NCBI GenBank assembly: GCA_903835865.1
Contig: CAILON010000248.1
Coordinates: forward strand, 1-6,635
Reading direction: 5' to 3'
From: an uncultured beta proteobacterium
Lineage (GTDB): Bacteria > Pseudomonadota > Gammaproteobacteria > Burkholderiales > Burkholderiaceae
Length of the DNA stretch: 6,635 bases
The notes below the pieces were generated by a model. The model was not told the DNA's origin. It made no database searches and was given only the letters and a program-made list of their open reading frames with translations. A program made the translations under genes and the position numbers. How positions within the stretch are numbered: the first letter of the stretch is position 1; the number at the start of each line of letters is the position of its first letter. This document shows, in pieces, positions 6,271-6,635 of this stretch.

Positions 6271-6635
6271 TTAAGCAGCGCCAATATTTTTAACAAAACC
6301 ATGTTGCGCTTTGGCTAGGAGGTCGGGATGATTCTTCGTAAAGTCAAGCATGCGCTCAATGCACACTAGGGCTTTAGAGCGAGTGAGTTCAGGTACAAAG
6401 ATTTCACCAGAGGCATTCTCAAGGCAATCCAAGATACCTTGTAAACCATTCATGGCCATCCAAGGACAGTGAGCACAGCTCTTACAGGTAGCACTGTTTC
6501 CGGCGGTAGGGGCTTCAATTAGCTTCTTATTGGGAGCTAGCTGACGCATGCGGTGCAAGATGCCTTTATCGGTAGCCACGATATATTCAGTAGCGCTGCT
6601 TTCGACAACAGCCTTGATCATGGCTGAGGTGGAGC
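6271..6635 (-). CDS. nadA: Quinolinate synthase, 5'-partial (C-terminal portion)
   Basis: The C-terminal roughly 120 residues of the 4Fe-4S enzyme that condenses iminoaspartate (from NadB) with dihydroxyacetone phosphate to quinolinate. The frame is open to the right edge, and the ATG at 6621 is internal: the codons before it read STSAM, the conserved GSTSAM substrate-binding motif of the third NadA domain. Further on are FIVATD-like [26 protein letters not shown] and the signature [13 protein letters not shown]. Its cysteines (positions 46, 49 and 52 counted from that internal ATG) match the CxxCxxC of E. coli NadA, whose last Cys is a cluster ligand. The tail [11 protein letters not shown] is typical and the stop at 6271-6273 gives a normal C-terminus. 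The family is about 350-380 residues, so around two thirds lies outside the window. It is first in a likely nadA-nadC operon. Confidence 0.95.
   Translation of the reverse strand, partial: STSAMIKAVVESSATEYIVATDKGILHRMRQLAPNKKLIEAPTAGNSATCKSCAHCPWMAMNGLQGILDCLENASGEIFVPELTRSKALVCIERMLDFTKNHPDLLAKAQHGFVKNIGAA

Overview
The window looks like a piece of a betaproteobacterial chromosome, most likely Burkholderiaceae and probably Polynucleobacter or a close relative. This rests on the protein sequences, which read like Burkholderiales FdsA, NadB, NadC and NadA, and on a moderate GC content (about 45-50% by eye in the metabolic genes). No database search was possible, so the genus is an inference.

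Layout from left to right: (1) The 3' part of fdsA, the molybdenum catalytic subunit of an NAD+-dependent formate dehydrogenase, on + (1-2417), closed by a probable intrinsic terminator. (2) A mazEF-type toxin-antitoxin locus on + (about 2480-2920). Its operator-like palindrome, strong ribosome binding site and MazE antitoxin are intact, but the MazF toxin frame stops after 51 codons. (3) nadB, L-aspartate oxidase, on + (3015-4676). (4) A second, unrelated toxin-antitoxin pair on - (5298 down to 4696), of the HI1419/HI1420 (HigBA-like) type, with its own promoter palindrome. (5) nadC, quinolinate phosphoribosyltransferase, on - (6231 down to 5377). (6) The 3' part of nadA, quinolinate synthase, on - (from the right edge down to 6271), apparently in an operon with nadC.

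Functionally, NadB oxidises aspartate to iminoaspartate, NadA condenses it with dihydroxyacetone phosphate to quinolinate, and NadC converts quinolinate to nicotinate mononucleotide, so three of the steps of de novo NAD synthesis sit together. The nadB and nadA-nadC transcripts converge. The two toxin-antitoxin cassettes sit on either side of nadB, one of them decayed, which marks the gaps between metabolic units as insertion-prone. All gaps without a gene are shorter than 110 bases. I found no RNA gene, CRISPR array or insertion sequence, and nothing that convincingly amounts to an undescribed system. The most interesting points are the paired toxin-antitoxin cassettes, the truncated mazF and the toxin gene with almost no leader.
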